This document shows positions 31,562-39,974 of a stretch of 64,000 bases of DNA, piece after piece. The notes below the pieces were generated by a model. It did not search any database and had not been told where the DNA came from. It saw nothing but the letters and a program-made list of their open reading frames with translations. Position numbers and translations under genes: made by a program. The number at the start of each line of letters is the position of its first letter. Position 1 is the first letter of the stretch. Location of the stretch: assembly GCA_951813525.2 (NCBI GenBank), contig CATOTJ020000003.1:1116001-1180000 (forward strand), read 5' to 3'. This DNA is from Thermohalobaculum sp951813525. GTDB lineage: Bacteria; Pseudomonadota; Alphaproteobacteria; Rhodobacterales; Rhodobacteraceae.

Positions 31562-32394
31562 TCTGCCGTCCCCGCCATATCCGCGGTGATCTTGCGGCTG
31601 CCATCGGCAGATATTGTCGCGACGCGTTGCGGCGCCCCTTTGTGGGCGGCGACCAAAACCGCCTCGCTGCCGCTGGTCGCAGTTATCTCGGCACGAAGCC
31701 AACGCAACGGATCGCAGTAATAACTGTTGCAGATGTCCTGGCGCATTTCTCGCGGCAGCGAACAGCCTGTGACGGCCTGATAGACGCATCCATCGCGTGT
31801 CGATGTCGCGGGCAAGTGCGACAAGTACGCCTCGATGACCTGTTCGCGGGTCACACCGGGATTGCGTTGCCGATAGCGCGCCAGGTCGGTCGGCAGCAGC
31901 AACGCCGTATCGCCGCCCCTGTCGCGGCAGCACCTGCCCTGACAGGTCGAGCAGGCCGCAGTCACCAGCGCATCCTCACCCGTTTCGTATTTCTCGCGTT
32001 GGGTCAGATCGGCTTCTGGTGCTGGCGCAGGCTCGCGAAACGCAAACTCGGCACAGACATCCAAGTGCTCGCGAAACCGGGCAAGCCGGTCGTCTGGCAA
32101 CGGTTCAAGCGGCTCGTTCTGACCGGGCAGCATCCATGTCACCGCCGCGGCCGACAACGTGTCCTTTGCGGCGGCGACCTCTGTACCGGCGGCCAAGAAG
32201 GTTTCCGCTGCGACCCGGTCATGCTTTTCACGTTTGCGGGCCAGTATGGCTTTGCCGGATTCCTCGATCATTCGATCGTGGCATTGCTTTGACCCGCAAA
32301 TCGCCTGGCCAAGCTGCTCGGCTGTCAGGGCCATCCCGCAGATGCTGCAATTCTTGCCATCGCCATCACCTGCGGCGTATTGGATCGTGCTCAT
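31558..32394 (-). CDS. zinc-ribbon plus YkgJ-type cysteine-cluster protein
   Basis: About 278 residues in two parts. The N-terminus has a CSICGMAL...ICGSKQC zinc ribbon and a basic helix (about residues 10-60). The C-terminal part (about 140-235) has the CSTCQGRCCRDRG motif, DGCVYQAVTGCSLP and ICNSYYC, matching the YkgJ/CxxCxxCC family that is thought to bind metal or iron-sulfur clusters. I use the ATG that overlaps the upstream SDR stop (ATGA); one four codons earlier is possible. It lies between two SDR genes with four-base overlaps on both sides, implying a linked function. No enzymatic role is known to me. Confidence 0.8.
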   Translation of the reverse strand: MSTIQYAAGDGDGKNCSICGMALTAEQLGQAICGSKQCHDRMIEESGKAILARKREKHDRVAAETFLAAGTEVAAAKDTLSAAAVTWMLPGQNEPLEPLPDDRLARFREHLDVCAEFAFREPAPAPEADLTQREKYETGEDALVTAACSTCQGRCCRDRGGDTALLLPTDLARYRQRNPGVTREQVIEAYLSHLPATSTRDGCVYQAVTGCSLPREMRQDICNSYYCDPLRWLRAEITATSGSEAVLVAAHKGAPQRVATISADGSRKITADMAGTAE

Positions 32395-33128
32395 CGCGTC
32401 CCCCATTCGACTGGATCGAAACCGCCGCCGCCAAACGATTGTTCCGTTGGCTGTAATTCGACCATCGAAACGTTGACATGCAGCGGAGCTTGAACCGCGT
32501 AAAGAATCGCCGCTGCAACGTCTTCGGCGGTCAGGGCGCGGATCGGCGGTGATTTATCGATACCGGGTACCGGATCGGGCACGGCGACATCAAAGAATTC
32601 CGTTGTCACGCGACCGGGGTTTATCTCAGTCACGCGCACACCGCTGCCCCGCAGCTCCAACCTCAAGTTTTGGCTGATCAGATGCACGGCTCCTTTCGAC
32701 CCGCCATAGACGGCAGAATTAATCGGGTAGAGACCGGCAACTGATCCGAGATTGACGATATGACCGCGCCCACGTTCGGTCATTCCGGGAATAACGACGC
32801 GGCAAAGCTGCAGAAGAGCCGTGACATTGGTGTCGATGGTTCTGGCCACGTCTTCGCCACTGGCGCGGGCCAGCCCGGTCAACCCGGCGCCTAAACCTGC
32901 ATTGTTGATCAGAATATCCGGGCAAAGATCCGGGACCATCCGCTCCAGCGCCGCCGTATCGCGAACGTCGGCCACCAACGGCAGGCAATCTGTTTCCACA
33001 GCCAGGGTTTCCAGCCGGTCAGCTCGCCTGGCCACAGCGTGAACCCGGTACCCTGCTTTCGTCAAAGCGCGCACGACGGCGGCGCCGATACCTGACGATG
33101 CGCCGGTGACTAATGCGGTGCCGGACAT
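32391..33128 (-). CDS. short-chain dehydrogenase/reductase (first copy)
   Basis: A 245-residue SDR with TGASSGIG, ILINNAG, Ser in LGSVA and the YGGSK catalytic pair. It shares with the downstream SDR the ARRADRLETLA segment, the EINPGRVTTEFFDVAV substrate region and a similar C-terminus ending with VELQPTEQSFGG, so the two arose by duplication. The ATG overlaps the hydroxyacid dehydrogenase stop by one base (TGATG). Related enzymes oxidise serine, 3-hydroxypropionate or 3-hydroxyisobutyrate-like substrates; the specific one is not clear. Confidence 0.92.
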   Translation of the reverse strand: MSGTALVTGASSGIGAAVVRALTKAGYRVHAVARRADRLETLAVETDCLPLVADVRDTAALERMVPDLCPDILINNAGLGAGLTGLARASGEDVARTIDTNVTALLQLCRVVIPGMTERGRGHIVNLGSVAGLYPINSAVYGGSKGAVHLISQNLRLELRGSGVRVTEINPGRVTTEFFDVAVPDPVPGIDKSPPIRALTAEDVAAAILYAVQAPLHVNVSMVELQPTEQSFGGGGFDPVEWGTR

Positions 33129-34075
33129 CAGCAGACCGGCGTCAGCAATGGCCTGCCTGCGAAGAAAGCCGCCAGATTCTCAACAACCAGCTCGCCCATC
33201 TGTTGACGGGTCTTTTGGGTTGCAGATCCTTGGTGCGGCGACAGAACGACATTGTCCAAAGCATACAGCGCTTCGGGGACCTTCGGTTCTGCTTCGAAAA
33301 CATCCAACGCGGCGCCGCCAAGCGCCCCCGACTGTAACAGATCGACCAGGGCTGCCTCGTCGACCAGTGCACCGCGGGCGATGTTGACCAGGCAGCCGTC
33401 CGGCCCCAATGCCTGCATCACGCTGCGCGACACCAGACCGGTCGTTTCCGCCGTGGCCGGGGCAATCACCATCAGCCAGTCGGCATCCCGGGCCATCGTC
33501 TCGAGATCCGCATAGTATTGGTAAGGCTGATACGCCTGTTCGCGCCGCCCGTGATAGACGACACGCATCCGAAACGCCTGCGCCCGTTCGGCAATGGCTT
33601 TGCCAATGCGTCCAAGACCCAAAATTCCCAATGTCTTTCCGGTCAACTCGCGGGTCAGCGGATAGTTCCCTTCGCGCACCCATCTGCCCTGACGCACATA
33701 CTGATCGGTTTGCGGTATCTGACGCGCCAGGGCCAACATCATCGCCAATCCCATTTCGGCAACGGCGTCGTTCAGCACATCGGGCGTGTTTGAAACCTTA
33801 ATGCCGCGCGCCTCGCATGCCGGGATATCGACGCCGTCATAACCAACGCCAAATCCCGAGATCATTTCCAGATTAGGACAGGCGGCCATCGTTTCGGCGT
33901 CAACGCCGTGGTGCCCATCGGTGGCGATCGCGCGAATGTTCGCGCCCCTGTCGACCAGCAGCGCCGAGCGGTCTTGCGGCGACATCGGCCACATCCGGTG
34001 TACGGTGTAGGCTTCTTCCAATGCGGGCATACACTTCATCAGCATCGGTGCGATGGCCAGTATCTCTTCCTTCAT
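33128..34075 (-). CDS. D-2-hydroxyacid dehydrogenase
   Basis: A 315-residue NAD(P)-dependent enzyme of the D-isomer-specific 2-hydroxyacid dehydrogenase family, interconverting 2-keto and 2-hydroxy acids such as glyoxylate/glycolate or hydroxypyruvate/glycerate. The cofactor motif is GILGLGRIGKAIAERA, the catalytic Arg is in NIARGALVDEAALVDLL, and the catalytic His in LSPHQGSAT. It is the second gene of the operon, ten bases after the transporter gene, so its substrate may be what that transporter moves. Confidence 0.92.
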   Translation of the reverse strand: MKEEILAIAPMLMKCMPALEEAYTVHRMWPMSPQDRSALLVDRGANIRAIATDGHHGVDAETMAACPNLEMISGFGVGYDGVDIPACEARGIKVSNTPDVLNDAVAEMGLAMMLALARQIPQTDQYVRQGRWVREGNYPLTRELTGKTLGILGLGRIGKAIAERAQAFRMRVVYHGRREQAYQPYQYYADLETMARDADWLMVIAPATAETTGLVSRSVMQALGPDGCLVNIARGALVDEAALVDLLQSGALGGAALDVFEAEPKVPEALYALDNVVLSPHQGSATQKTRQQMGELVVENLAAFFAGRPLLTPVC

Positions 34076-34084
34076 AGATCCCCC

Positions 34085-35002
34085 TCAGGACTGATCTTTA
34101 AGCTGGCGTTCCCGCCACCAGATATAAAATCCGCTGCCGATAATGATCGGGGCGCCCGCCAGAATCCAGACAGTTGGCGGTTGATTGAAAACAATCCAAC
34201 TGGATGCCGTCATATAAAACAGTTGCACATAAACGAACGGCGCCAGAACCGATGCCGGGGCATAGCGATGGGCGACCGTCAGCATCTGATGGCCCAGCCA
34301 TCCAAAGACCCCCATCGCCAGAAACAACACCCAGGCCAGCGAACCTTCGGGCGTCTGCCAATGCAGATAGGCCATCGGGGCCACGCCGGCCGTCGCAACG
34401 ATGGCAGCATAGAATTGCTGGGTGTTGGTACTGTCGACCCCGGCCAGCATCCGGGTCAGAATTTGGTACATTGATGCGCACAGCGCAGCACCGATCGCCA
34501 ACAGCATCGCCCAGTGAAACGCACCGGTCCAGGGACGGGTTACGATCAGTATCCCGGCGAAACCGACTGCGATCGCGATCCAGCGGCGCATTCGCACGGT
34601 TTCCCCCAAGATTGGGATGGACAGGACACAGACAAAGACCGGGATCGAAAAGAAGATCGTCGACGTCAGGGTCAGCGGCAGGTACTGCACCGCCATAAAG
34701 TTACAGACCGTCGAGGCAAGCAGCAAAAGTGCCCGCAGTGTTTCCTTGATCGGGGCTTTGCTGTCCAGGCTGTGCGTGCCCTGACTGGGGATGATCAGGG
34801 CCGCGACAATGGCCAGATGGACCGCATAACGTGAAAACACCGCAGCCCAGGGCGACATCCCGGTTGTGACCAGCCATTTGGCTGAACTGTCCAACAGCGT
34901 AAAACAGGCGAAAGCGACCAGCATCATCAGAACAGCCAACCCGCGCCGGTCCTGAACCTGAGCGACAGTGGCGTGAACTTGTGGATTGCGCCAGACGGCC
35001 AT
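34085..35002 (-). CDS. DMT-superfamily (EamA) transporter
   Basis: A 305-residue inner-membrane protein with ten hydrophobic segments in two EamA repeats. Each repeat has the family features: LDSSAKWLVTTGMSPW and PLTLTSTIFFSIPVFVCVL in the first, and MGVFGWLGHQMLTVA then YAPASVLAPFVYVQ in the second. It likely moves a small metabolite across the inner membrane; direction and substrate cannot be read. It is the first gene of a seven-gene minus-strand operon whose remaining genes follow with gaps or overlaps of a few bases, except for 45 and 27 bases near the end. Confidence 0.88.
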   Translation of the reverse strand: MAVWRNPQVHATVAQVQDRRGLAVLMMLVAFACFTLLDSSAKWLVTTGMSPWAAVFSRYAVHLAIVAALIIPSQGTHSLDSKAPIKETLRALLLLASTVCNFMAVQYLPLTLTSTIFFSIPVFVCVLSIPILGETVRMRRWIAIAVGFAGILIVTRPWTGAFHWAMLLAIGAALCASMYQILTRMLAGVDSTNTQQFYAAIVATAGVAPMAYLHWQTPEGSLAWVLFLAMGVFGWLGHQMLTVAHRYAPASVLAPFVYVQLFYMTASSWIVFNQPPTVWILAGAPIIIGSGFYIWWRERQLKDQS

Positions 35003-35021
35003 CAGAGATGCCGAAGAGGTG

Positions 35022-35483
35022 TCAGCGCTTCAGTTCCAGCACTCCGGGCCATTTTTCATTCGCCTCAGCGATGAAGCCGTGACGGTTCTTCAGCCAGGTG
35101 CGATGCACCTTCATATTCAGGTTCAGATAGAGTTTGTCATCGAATATCCGAAAGATCGTCGGATCGATGCTGACCGTCCGATCCTTGGCCACACCCCAGG
35201 CGCAATAACCGCCATATTGCGGTGCCCACCGATCCGGTTCGGCGACAAACCTGCCGCGGTTTTCGGCGGTCGAGAACAGCCACCGAGCCCCCTTCCAATC
35301 GTAGGCAAAGTCCTCGGACCCTTTCACCGGTTTGCGTTCCAGATGATAGGCGACCGCATCATATCCCTTCAACGCCCGCCCGTGCATGTCAGTGTATATG
35401 TCCGGCGACTTAGCCCCGGCCCGGGCCATCGCAGGCAGCAAGGCAACAAAGGCAATCGCGGCACGGCGGGTGAATTTGGACAT
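35022..35483 (-). CDS. exported YHS-domain protein
   Basis: A 153-residue periplasmic protein. The leader MSKFTRRAAIAFVALLPAMA has a twin Arg followed by a hydrophobic stretch and could use Tat or Sec. The mature part has the YHS-type sequence LKGYDAVAYHLERKPVKGSE, FSTAENRGRFVAEPDRWAPQ and YGGYCAWGVAKD, which in this family often follows heme- or metal-related functions. The start is the ATG giving MSKF; longer versions lack a ribosome-binding site. It lies between the transporter operon and hisH on the same strand, 117 bases from hisH. Confidence 0.85.
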   Translation of the reverse strand: MSKFTRRAAIAFVALLPAMARAGAKSPDIYTDMHGRALKGYDAVAYHLERKPVKGSEDFAYDWKGARWLFSTAENRGRFVAEPDRWAPQYGGYCAWGVAKDRTVSIDPTIFRIFDDKLYLNLNMKVHRTWLKNRHGFIAEANEKWPGVLELKR

Positions 35484-35600
35484 TCGGCAGCTCCGATTGT
35501 TTGGCGCAGTATAAAGAGTATCCGGCAGCGGCGACAATGCGCGACTTGGCGCGGAAGAAGGGCGTTTTTCTGTTTCGGGGGCGTTCGGGTGTGTCTGCGC

Positions 35601-36236
35601 TCAAGGCCGCCAGCGCAGGAAGTTGGCGATCAGGCGCAGGCCGGTCTGCTGGCTCTTTTCCGGGTGGAACTGCGTTCCGATGACATTCTCCCGGGCCACA
35701 ATCGCAGTGACCTGCTGTGCATAATCAACATGGGCCAACCGGTGCGAAGGGTCTCCAGGCTGCAAATGATAGGAATGCACGAAGTAGGCGTGATCGCCGG
35801 TCGAAATTCCGTCCAGCACCGGATGCGCGGCGTCGATCACCAGATCGTTCCACCCCATATGCGGGATCTTTAACGCCGGGTCGGCGGGCGCAAGGCGAAC
35901 CACATCACCGCCGATCCAGTCAAATCCCGGCGTTTCGCCATGCTCCAGTCCGCGCGTCGCCATCAGTTGCTGACCGACGCAGATCCCAAGGATCGGTGCG
36001 CCGCCTGTAACGCGGTTGCTGATGGCATCGAACAACCCGTCAACCGCCATCAACCCCCGCCGGCAATCGGCGAACGCACCGACGCCCGGCAAAACAAGTC
36101 GATCAGCAGTGGCCACGACGTCGGGGTCGGCAGTTACGACGACATGCCCGCCGTCCACATCCACCGACATCCGCTGAAACGCCTTCTCGGCGGATCGCAG
36201 GTTGCCGCTTTCATAGTCGATGATCGCAGTTGTCAC
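35601..36236 (-). CDS. hisH: imidazole glycerol phosphate synthase, glutamine amidotransferase subunit
   Basis: The 211-residue glutaminase that feeds ammonia to HisF in histidine synthesis. It has the class I amidotransferase triad: Cys in ILGICVGQQLM, and His and Glu in QFHPEKSQQ. The oxyanion region GVGAFADC is present. Translation starts at a GTG that overlaps the hisB stop (GTGA). Its partner hisF is about 19 kb away at 55.7 kb, so the two subunits of one enzyme are made from separate loci. Confidence 0.95.
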   Translation of the reverse strand: MTTAIIDYESGNLRSAEKAFQRMSVDVDGGHVVVTADPDVVATADRLVLPGVGAFADCRRGLMAVDGLFDAISNRVTGGAPILGICVGQQLMATRGLEHGETPGFDWIGGDVVRLAPADPALKIPHMGWNDLVIDAAHPVLDGISTGDHAYFVHSYHLQPGDPSHRLAHVDYAQQVTAIVARENVIGTQFHPEKSQQTGLRLIANFLRWRP

Positions 36237-36820
36237 AGTTGGCCCTTGGTCGATGGGACCGCATCGGCCTTGCGGGGGTCGGTTTCCAAGGCGCCGCGCA
36301 ACGCGCGCGCAACGGCTTTGAAGGCGGCTTCGGCGATGTGGTGCGAGTTGATGCCGTCCAAGCGTTCGACATGCAGCGTAATTCCGCCATTCATGGCGAA
36401 CGCCGTAAAGAATTCGCGCACAAGTTCCGTATCGAACGTGCCGATTTTGGGTGCGGTGAAATTGACCTTCCACACCAGATGGGGCCGCCCAGACAGGTCC
36501 AGCGCCGCACGCACCAACGTATCGTCCATCGGCAGCAGGCAAGACCCATAGCGCACGATCCCCGTCTTGTTGCCGACCGCCTGGGCCAGCGCCTTGCCCA
36601 GAACGATGCCAACATCTTCGACGGTGTGGTGATCATCGATATGCAAGTCGCCTGTTGCCCGCACTTTTATGTCGATCAGCGCATGGCGGGCCAGCTGGTC
36701 CAGCATGTGATCGAAAAAGCCGACACCGGTTTGGTTGTCATAGGCGCCGGTCCCGTCTAGGTCGATGTCGACCTCGACGGCTGTTTCGGCAGTCTTGCGA
36801 CTGAGGCTGGCCTTGCGCAT
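36233..36820 (-). CDS. hisB: imidazoleglycerol-phosphate dehydratase
   Basis: A 195-residue monofunctional enzyme for the sixth step of histidine synthesis. The duplicated metal-binding motifs are visible as FFDHMLDQLARHA with DDHHTVEDVGIVLG, and HVERLDGINSHHIAEAAFKA. There is no N-terminal phosphatase domain, as is usual outside enterobacteria. I start at the ATG giving MRKASLSRKT; ten further upstream codons are open but lie in the leader. It is coupled to hisH by a four-base overlap and diverges from hslV. Confidence 0.96.
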   Translation of the reverse strand: MRKASLSRKTAETAVEVDIDLDGTGAYDNQTGVGFFDHMLDQLARHALIDIKVRATGDLHIDDHHTVEDVGIVLGKALAQAVGNKTGIVRYGSCLLPMDDTLVRAALDLSGRPHLVWKVNFTAPKIGTFDTELVREFFTAFAMNGGITLHVERLDGINSHHIAEAAFKAVARALRGALETDPRKADAVPSTKGQL

Positions 36821-36918
36821 CGATCTTCCCCTTTGGCAGTCGGGGCGCATATATCGCGCCTGTCCGCGACTAGCAATTCCCGACGCCGCCGCTTAAGTCG
36901 GGCGCAAAGGAGAACGCT

Positions 36919-37479
36919 ATGGCAGAGCAAGAATTCCCGGGCTGGCACGGCACGACAATCGTCGCCGTCAACAAGGGCGGCAAGGTCGCGCTGGCGGGCG
37001 ATGGGCAGGTGTCGCTGGGACCGACGGTGATCAAAGGCAACGCCCGTAAAGTGCGCAGGCTGTCGCCCGGCGGGCGCGATGTCGTCTGCGGGTTCGCTGG
37101 CGCTACTGCCGATGCGTTCACGTTGCTGGAGAGGCTGGAATCCAAGCTGGAGGCCGCGCCGGGGCAATTGATGCGCGCCTGTGTGGAATTGGCCAAAGAT
37201 TGGCGCACGGACAAATATTTGCGCAACCTGGAGGCGATGCTGATCGTCACCGACGGCACCGATCTGCTGGTTGTCACGGGCGCAGGCGACGTCTTGGAAC
37301 CTGAAGGCGGGATCGCCGCGATCGGCTCGGGCGGCAATTATGCGCTGGCGGCTGCACGTGCCATGGTTGATTTGGATCTGGACGCTGAAACCATGGCGCG
37401 CAAGGCCTTGGAGATTGCGGCTTCGATTTGCGTCTATACCAACGGAAATGCCGTTCTCGAAGTCATAGAAGGCGCATAG
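36919..37479 (+). CDS. hslV: ATP-dependent protease, peptidase subunit HslV
   Basis: The 186-residue proteasome-like peptidase of the HslUV complex. The catalytic threonine follows the propeptide in GWHGTTIVAV, and GDGQVSLGPTVIKGNARKVR is diagnostic. The length is normal. The ATG follows AAAGGAGAACGCT. The leader contains an inverted repeat, CCCGAC-N12-GTCGGG (36879-36902), just before the ribosome-binding site, which could fold as a small hairpin. hslU follows, but with another gene in between. Confidence 0.97.
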   Translation: MAEQEFPGWHGTTIVAVNKGGKVALAGDGQVSLGPTVIKGNARKVRRLSPGGRDVVCGFAGATADAFTLLERLESKLEAAPGQLMRACVELAKDWRTDKYLRNLEAMLIVTDGTDLLVVTGAGDVLEPEGGIAAIGSGGNYALAAARAMVDLDLDAETMARKALEIAASICVYTNGNAVLEVIEGA

Positions 37480-37551
37480 CCCTCGCCGGATTAACCCCGT
37501 CAGTCTATGATGGTTCGGGGAATTTGGTATGAAGCGATTCTGGCAGAGAGT

Positions 37552-38628
37552 ATGAGCGAGCAGGCAGCCGTGCCACAGGCCAGGGTTGATGCAGCCGGGC
37601 GTCCGCTGGAAGGGCGCGGCCGGCAGGCACTGATGTCGCTTTCCATCCTGGTTTCCTGGGTCTGCATGATGCTGATCGTCTTCTGGGCGACGCGCGGCGA
37701 CGGCCCGGGTCAGCAGGCGTGGTTTTTCTGGGGTATCGCCGCTTTTGCCTGGTTGGCAGCCGAAGCGTTTGGTGGACGCCGGGCGCTGGTCTGGCCCGCA
37801 AGCGCGCTCGTCATTGCCGGATCGCTGTCGCTGGGCTTTGGCATGGGGCTGTCGAATTCCGTCAACAACGGCCCCGATGCGATTCAGGCAATGATGGTCA
37901 TTTCCGGCACCGCTTCGGTCAATATGATTGCCTATCTTTTCCGGTTCCGTCTGCCCGGTCTGGTATCGCCGATCATCACATTCGCCATTATTGCGCTGTT
38001 TCTGTCGATCTATGGCGTGGATCGAGAGGGTTTGAGCCAGGTCGAAGGCCTCAGCCCGCGCGGTATTCTGGCGGCGCTGATCAATAACCCGTGGTGGATG
38101 GCGCTGTTCGGCCTGCTGGGGCTGGTCTCGGTGACATTGGCGCGGTGGCTGGACCTGAAGGGCGATGATTTCGGTGTTGCCTCCGCGCGGCCCCTGCATC
38201 TGGTGGGGGCGGGCGTCGTGGCCCTGATCGCCGGACGTATTCTGGGCTGGTTGCCCGTGCCGTTCCCGCTGATCATGATTTTGGGCGTCTGGATGGCAGG
38301 TTACGCCTGGTCGATCCGCATTAACCGGTTTGCGGTCCTGATCGCGATCCACTTTGCCATCACCAAACCGCTGATCGCGGCCTATTTGGCCACCGCCCGG
38401 CCGATGATCGCGTCGCTGGACGAGTTGCTTCCGGCAAACGACCTGATGACCGTCCGGCTGGACATGTCCGATTGGGCATTGATCCTGCTGGGCATTTTCA
38501 TTGCCGACCTTGTTCTCTGGTTCCGTATGCATAAGTTCGCACTCGATCGGGGCTGGATTCTCGGCCCCGGAGGCCGTATCCCCCAGCCGCGCAAGGGCTG
38601 GTTGTGGCGCTACTGGCCCTATGCATAA
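37552..38628 (+). CDS. polytopic membrane protein, unknown function
   Basis: A 358-residue protein with about nine or ten hydrophobic segments beginning near residue 28 (LMSLSILVSWVCMMLIVFWA). Polar landmarks include GLSNSVNNGPDAIQAM, VDREGLSQVEGLSPRG and a loop IAAYLATARPMIASLDELLP. The C-terminus is basic and aromatic (PQPRKGWLWRYWPYA). I recognise no family. It lies between hslV and hslU on the same strand, 72 bases after hslV and 40 before hslU. I prefer the ATG giving MSEQAAVP; an upstream in-frame ATG 15 codons earlier is possible. Confidence 0.75.
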   Translation: MSEQAAVPQARVDAAGRPLEGRGRQALMSLSILVSWVCMMLIVFWATRGDGPGQQAWFFWGIAAFAWLAAEAFGGRRALVWPASALVIAGSLSLGFGMGLSNSVNNGPDAIQAMMVISGTASVNMIAYLFRFRLPGLVSPIITFAIIALFLSIYGVDREGLSQVEGLSPRGILAALINNPWWMALFGLLGLVSVTLARWLDLKGDDFGVASARPLHLVGAGVVALIAGRILGWLPVPFPLIMILGVWMAGYAWSIRINRFAVLIAIHFAITKPLIAAYLATARPMIASLDELLPANDLMTVRLDMSDWALILLGIFIADLVLWFRMHKFALDRGWILGPGGRIPQPRKGWLWRYWPYA

Positions 38629-38668
38629 TTCTGCCTTGGGCGCCTGCCTGGGCGCATAAGGACAGCGA

Positions 38669-39973
38669 ATGACCAACCTCACTCCTCGTGAAATCGTCTC
38701 GGAGCTTGACCGCTTCATAATCGGGCAGTCCGATGCCAAGCGCGCCGTTGCGGTGGCTCTGCGTAATCGTTGGCGGCGCCAGCAGCTCGATGACGAGATG
38801 CAGGCCGAAATCCATCCCAAGAACATTCTGATGATCGGTCCGACCGGAGTCGGCAAGACCGAGATCTCACGCCGCTTGGCCAAGCTGGCCAATGCACCCT
38901 TTCTGAAGGTCGAGGCGACCAAGTTCACCGAGGTCGGCTATGTCGGGCGCGATGTCGAACAGATCGTTCGCGATCTGGTCGAGAGCGCGATTGTGATGAC
39001 GCGCGAGACCAAGCGCGATGAGCTGAAATCGCGGGCACATGAAGCCGCCGAGGACAGGGTGATCGAGGCATTGGTCAAAGGCGACGCCTCGGACACGACA
39101 CGCCGGTATTTCCGCAACAAGCTGCACGCGGGCGATCTGGATGACGAGGAGATCGAGCTGGAAATCGCCGATGCCTCGAACCCGATGCCGTTTCTCGACA
39201 TCCCGGGCGGCGGCGGGCAGATCGGCATGGCCAATCTGGGCGATCTGTTCGGCAAGGCGTTTTCCGGCCGCACCAAAACGGTCAAGACCTCTGTCTCGGA
39301 AAGCTATAAGCTGTTGATCGACGAAGAAGCGGACAAGATGATCGACCAAGAGGTCATCACCCGTGAAGCCATTGAAGCGGTTGAACAAAATGGCATCGTC
39401 TTCCTGGACGAAATCGACAAGGTCTGCGCCAAATCGGAAACGCGCGGCGCGGATGTCAGCCGCGAAGGCGTTCAACGCGACCTGCTGCCGCTGATCGAGG
39501 GGACGACCGTTTCGACCAAACACGGGGCGGTCGCGACCGACCATATCCTGTTCATCGCCTCCGGTGCCTTCCACATTGCCAAGCCGTCCGACCTGTTGCC
39601 TGAATTGCAGGGCCGCCTGCCGATCCGGGTCGAGCTGCGGGCGTTGACCGAGGAGGACTTCCGCCGCATTTTGACCGAAACGGATAATGCCCTGACGCGG
39701 CAATACTCGGCTCTGCTGGGGACCGAAGAGGTGACTGTCGAGTTCGCCGAAGACGGCATCACGGCACTGGCCCGCATCGCGGCAGAGGTCAACGCGCAGG
39801 TCGAAAACATCGGTGCCAGGCGCCTGCATACGGTTCTGGAACGCGTTTTCGAGGATCTGAGCTTCAATGCGCCGGACAGGGGCGGAGAGACGGTGGTGGT
39901 CGATGCAGAAATGGTCGAAAAACATCTGGGCGACCTGGCACGGTCCAGGGACATATCGCGCTATGTTTTGTAG
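38669..39973 (+). CDS. hslU: HslU ATPase subunit of the HslUV protease
   Basis: A 434-residue AAA+ unfoldase that feeds substrates to HslV. It begins with the family-typical LTPREIVSELDRFIIGQ and has Walker A IGPTGVGKTE (about residues 56-65), Walker B IVFLDEIDKVC, the SRE-type VSREGVQRDLLPL and sensor LPELQGRLPIRVEL. The C-terminal motif that docks into HslV is intact (DISRYVL). The intermediate domain (about 110-230) is normal in length. Likely co-expressed with hslV. Confidence 0.97.
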   Translation: MTNLTPREIVSELDRFIIGQSDAKRAVAVALRNRWRRQQLDDEMQAEIHPKNILMIGPTGVGKTEISRRLAKLANAPFLKVEATKFTEVGYVGRDVEQIVRDLVESAIVMTRETKRDELKSRAHEAAEDRVIEALVKGDASDTTRRYFRNKLHAGDLDDEEIELEIADASNPMPFLDIPGGGGQIGMANLGDLFGKAFSGRTKTVKTSVSESYKLLIDEEADKMIDQEVITREAIEAVEQNGIVFLDEIDKVCAKSETRGADVSREGVQRDLLPLIEGTTVSTKHGAVATDHILFIASGAFHIAKPSDLLPELQGRLPIRVELRALTEEDFRRILTETDNALTRQYSALLGTEEVTVEFAEDGITALARIAAEVNAQVENIGARRLHTVLERVFEDLSFNAPDRGGETVVVDAEMVEKHLGDLARSRDISRYVL

Positions 39974-39974
39974 G

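Noticed and set aside
30833..31933. A 366-codon reading of the second SDR gene
   Set aside because: The first about 124 codons overlap the cysteine-cluster gene in another frame; the SDR fold starts at the ATG at 31561.
36757..38928. A 723-codon open frame on the minus strand over hslV and the membrane gene
   Set aside because: It is opposite hslV and a polytopic protein with strong family motifs; the product would be Arg/Gln-rich and featureless.
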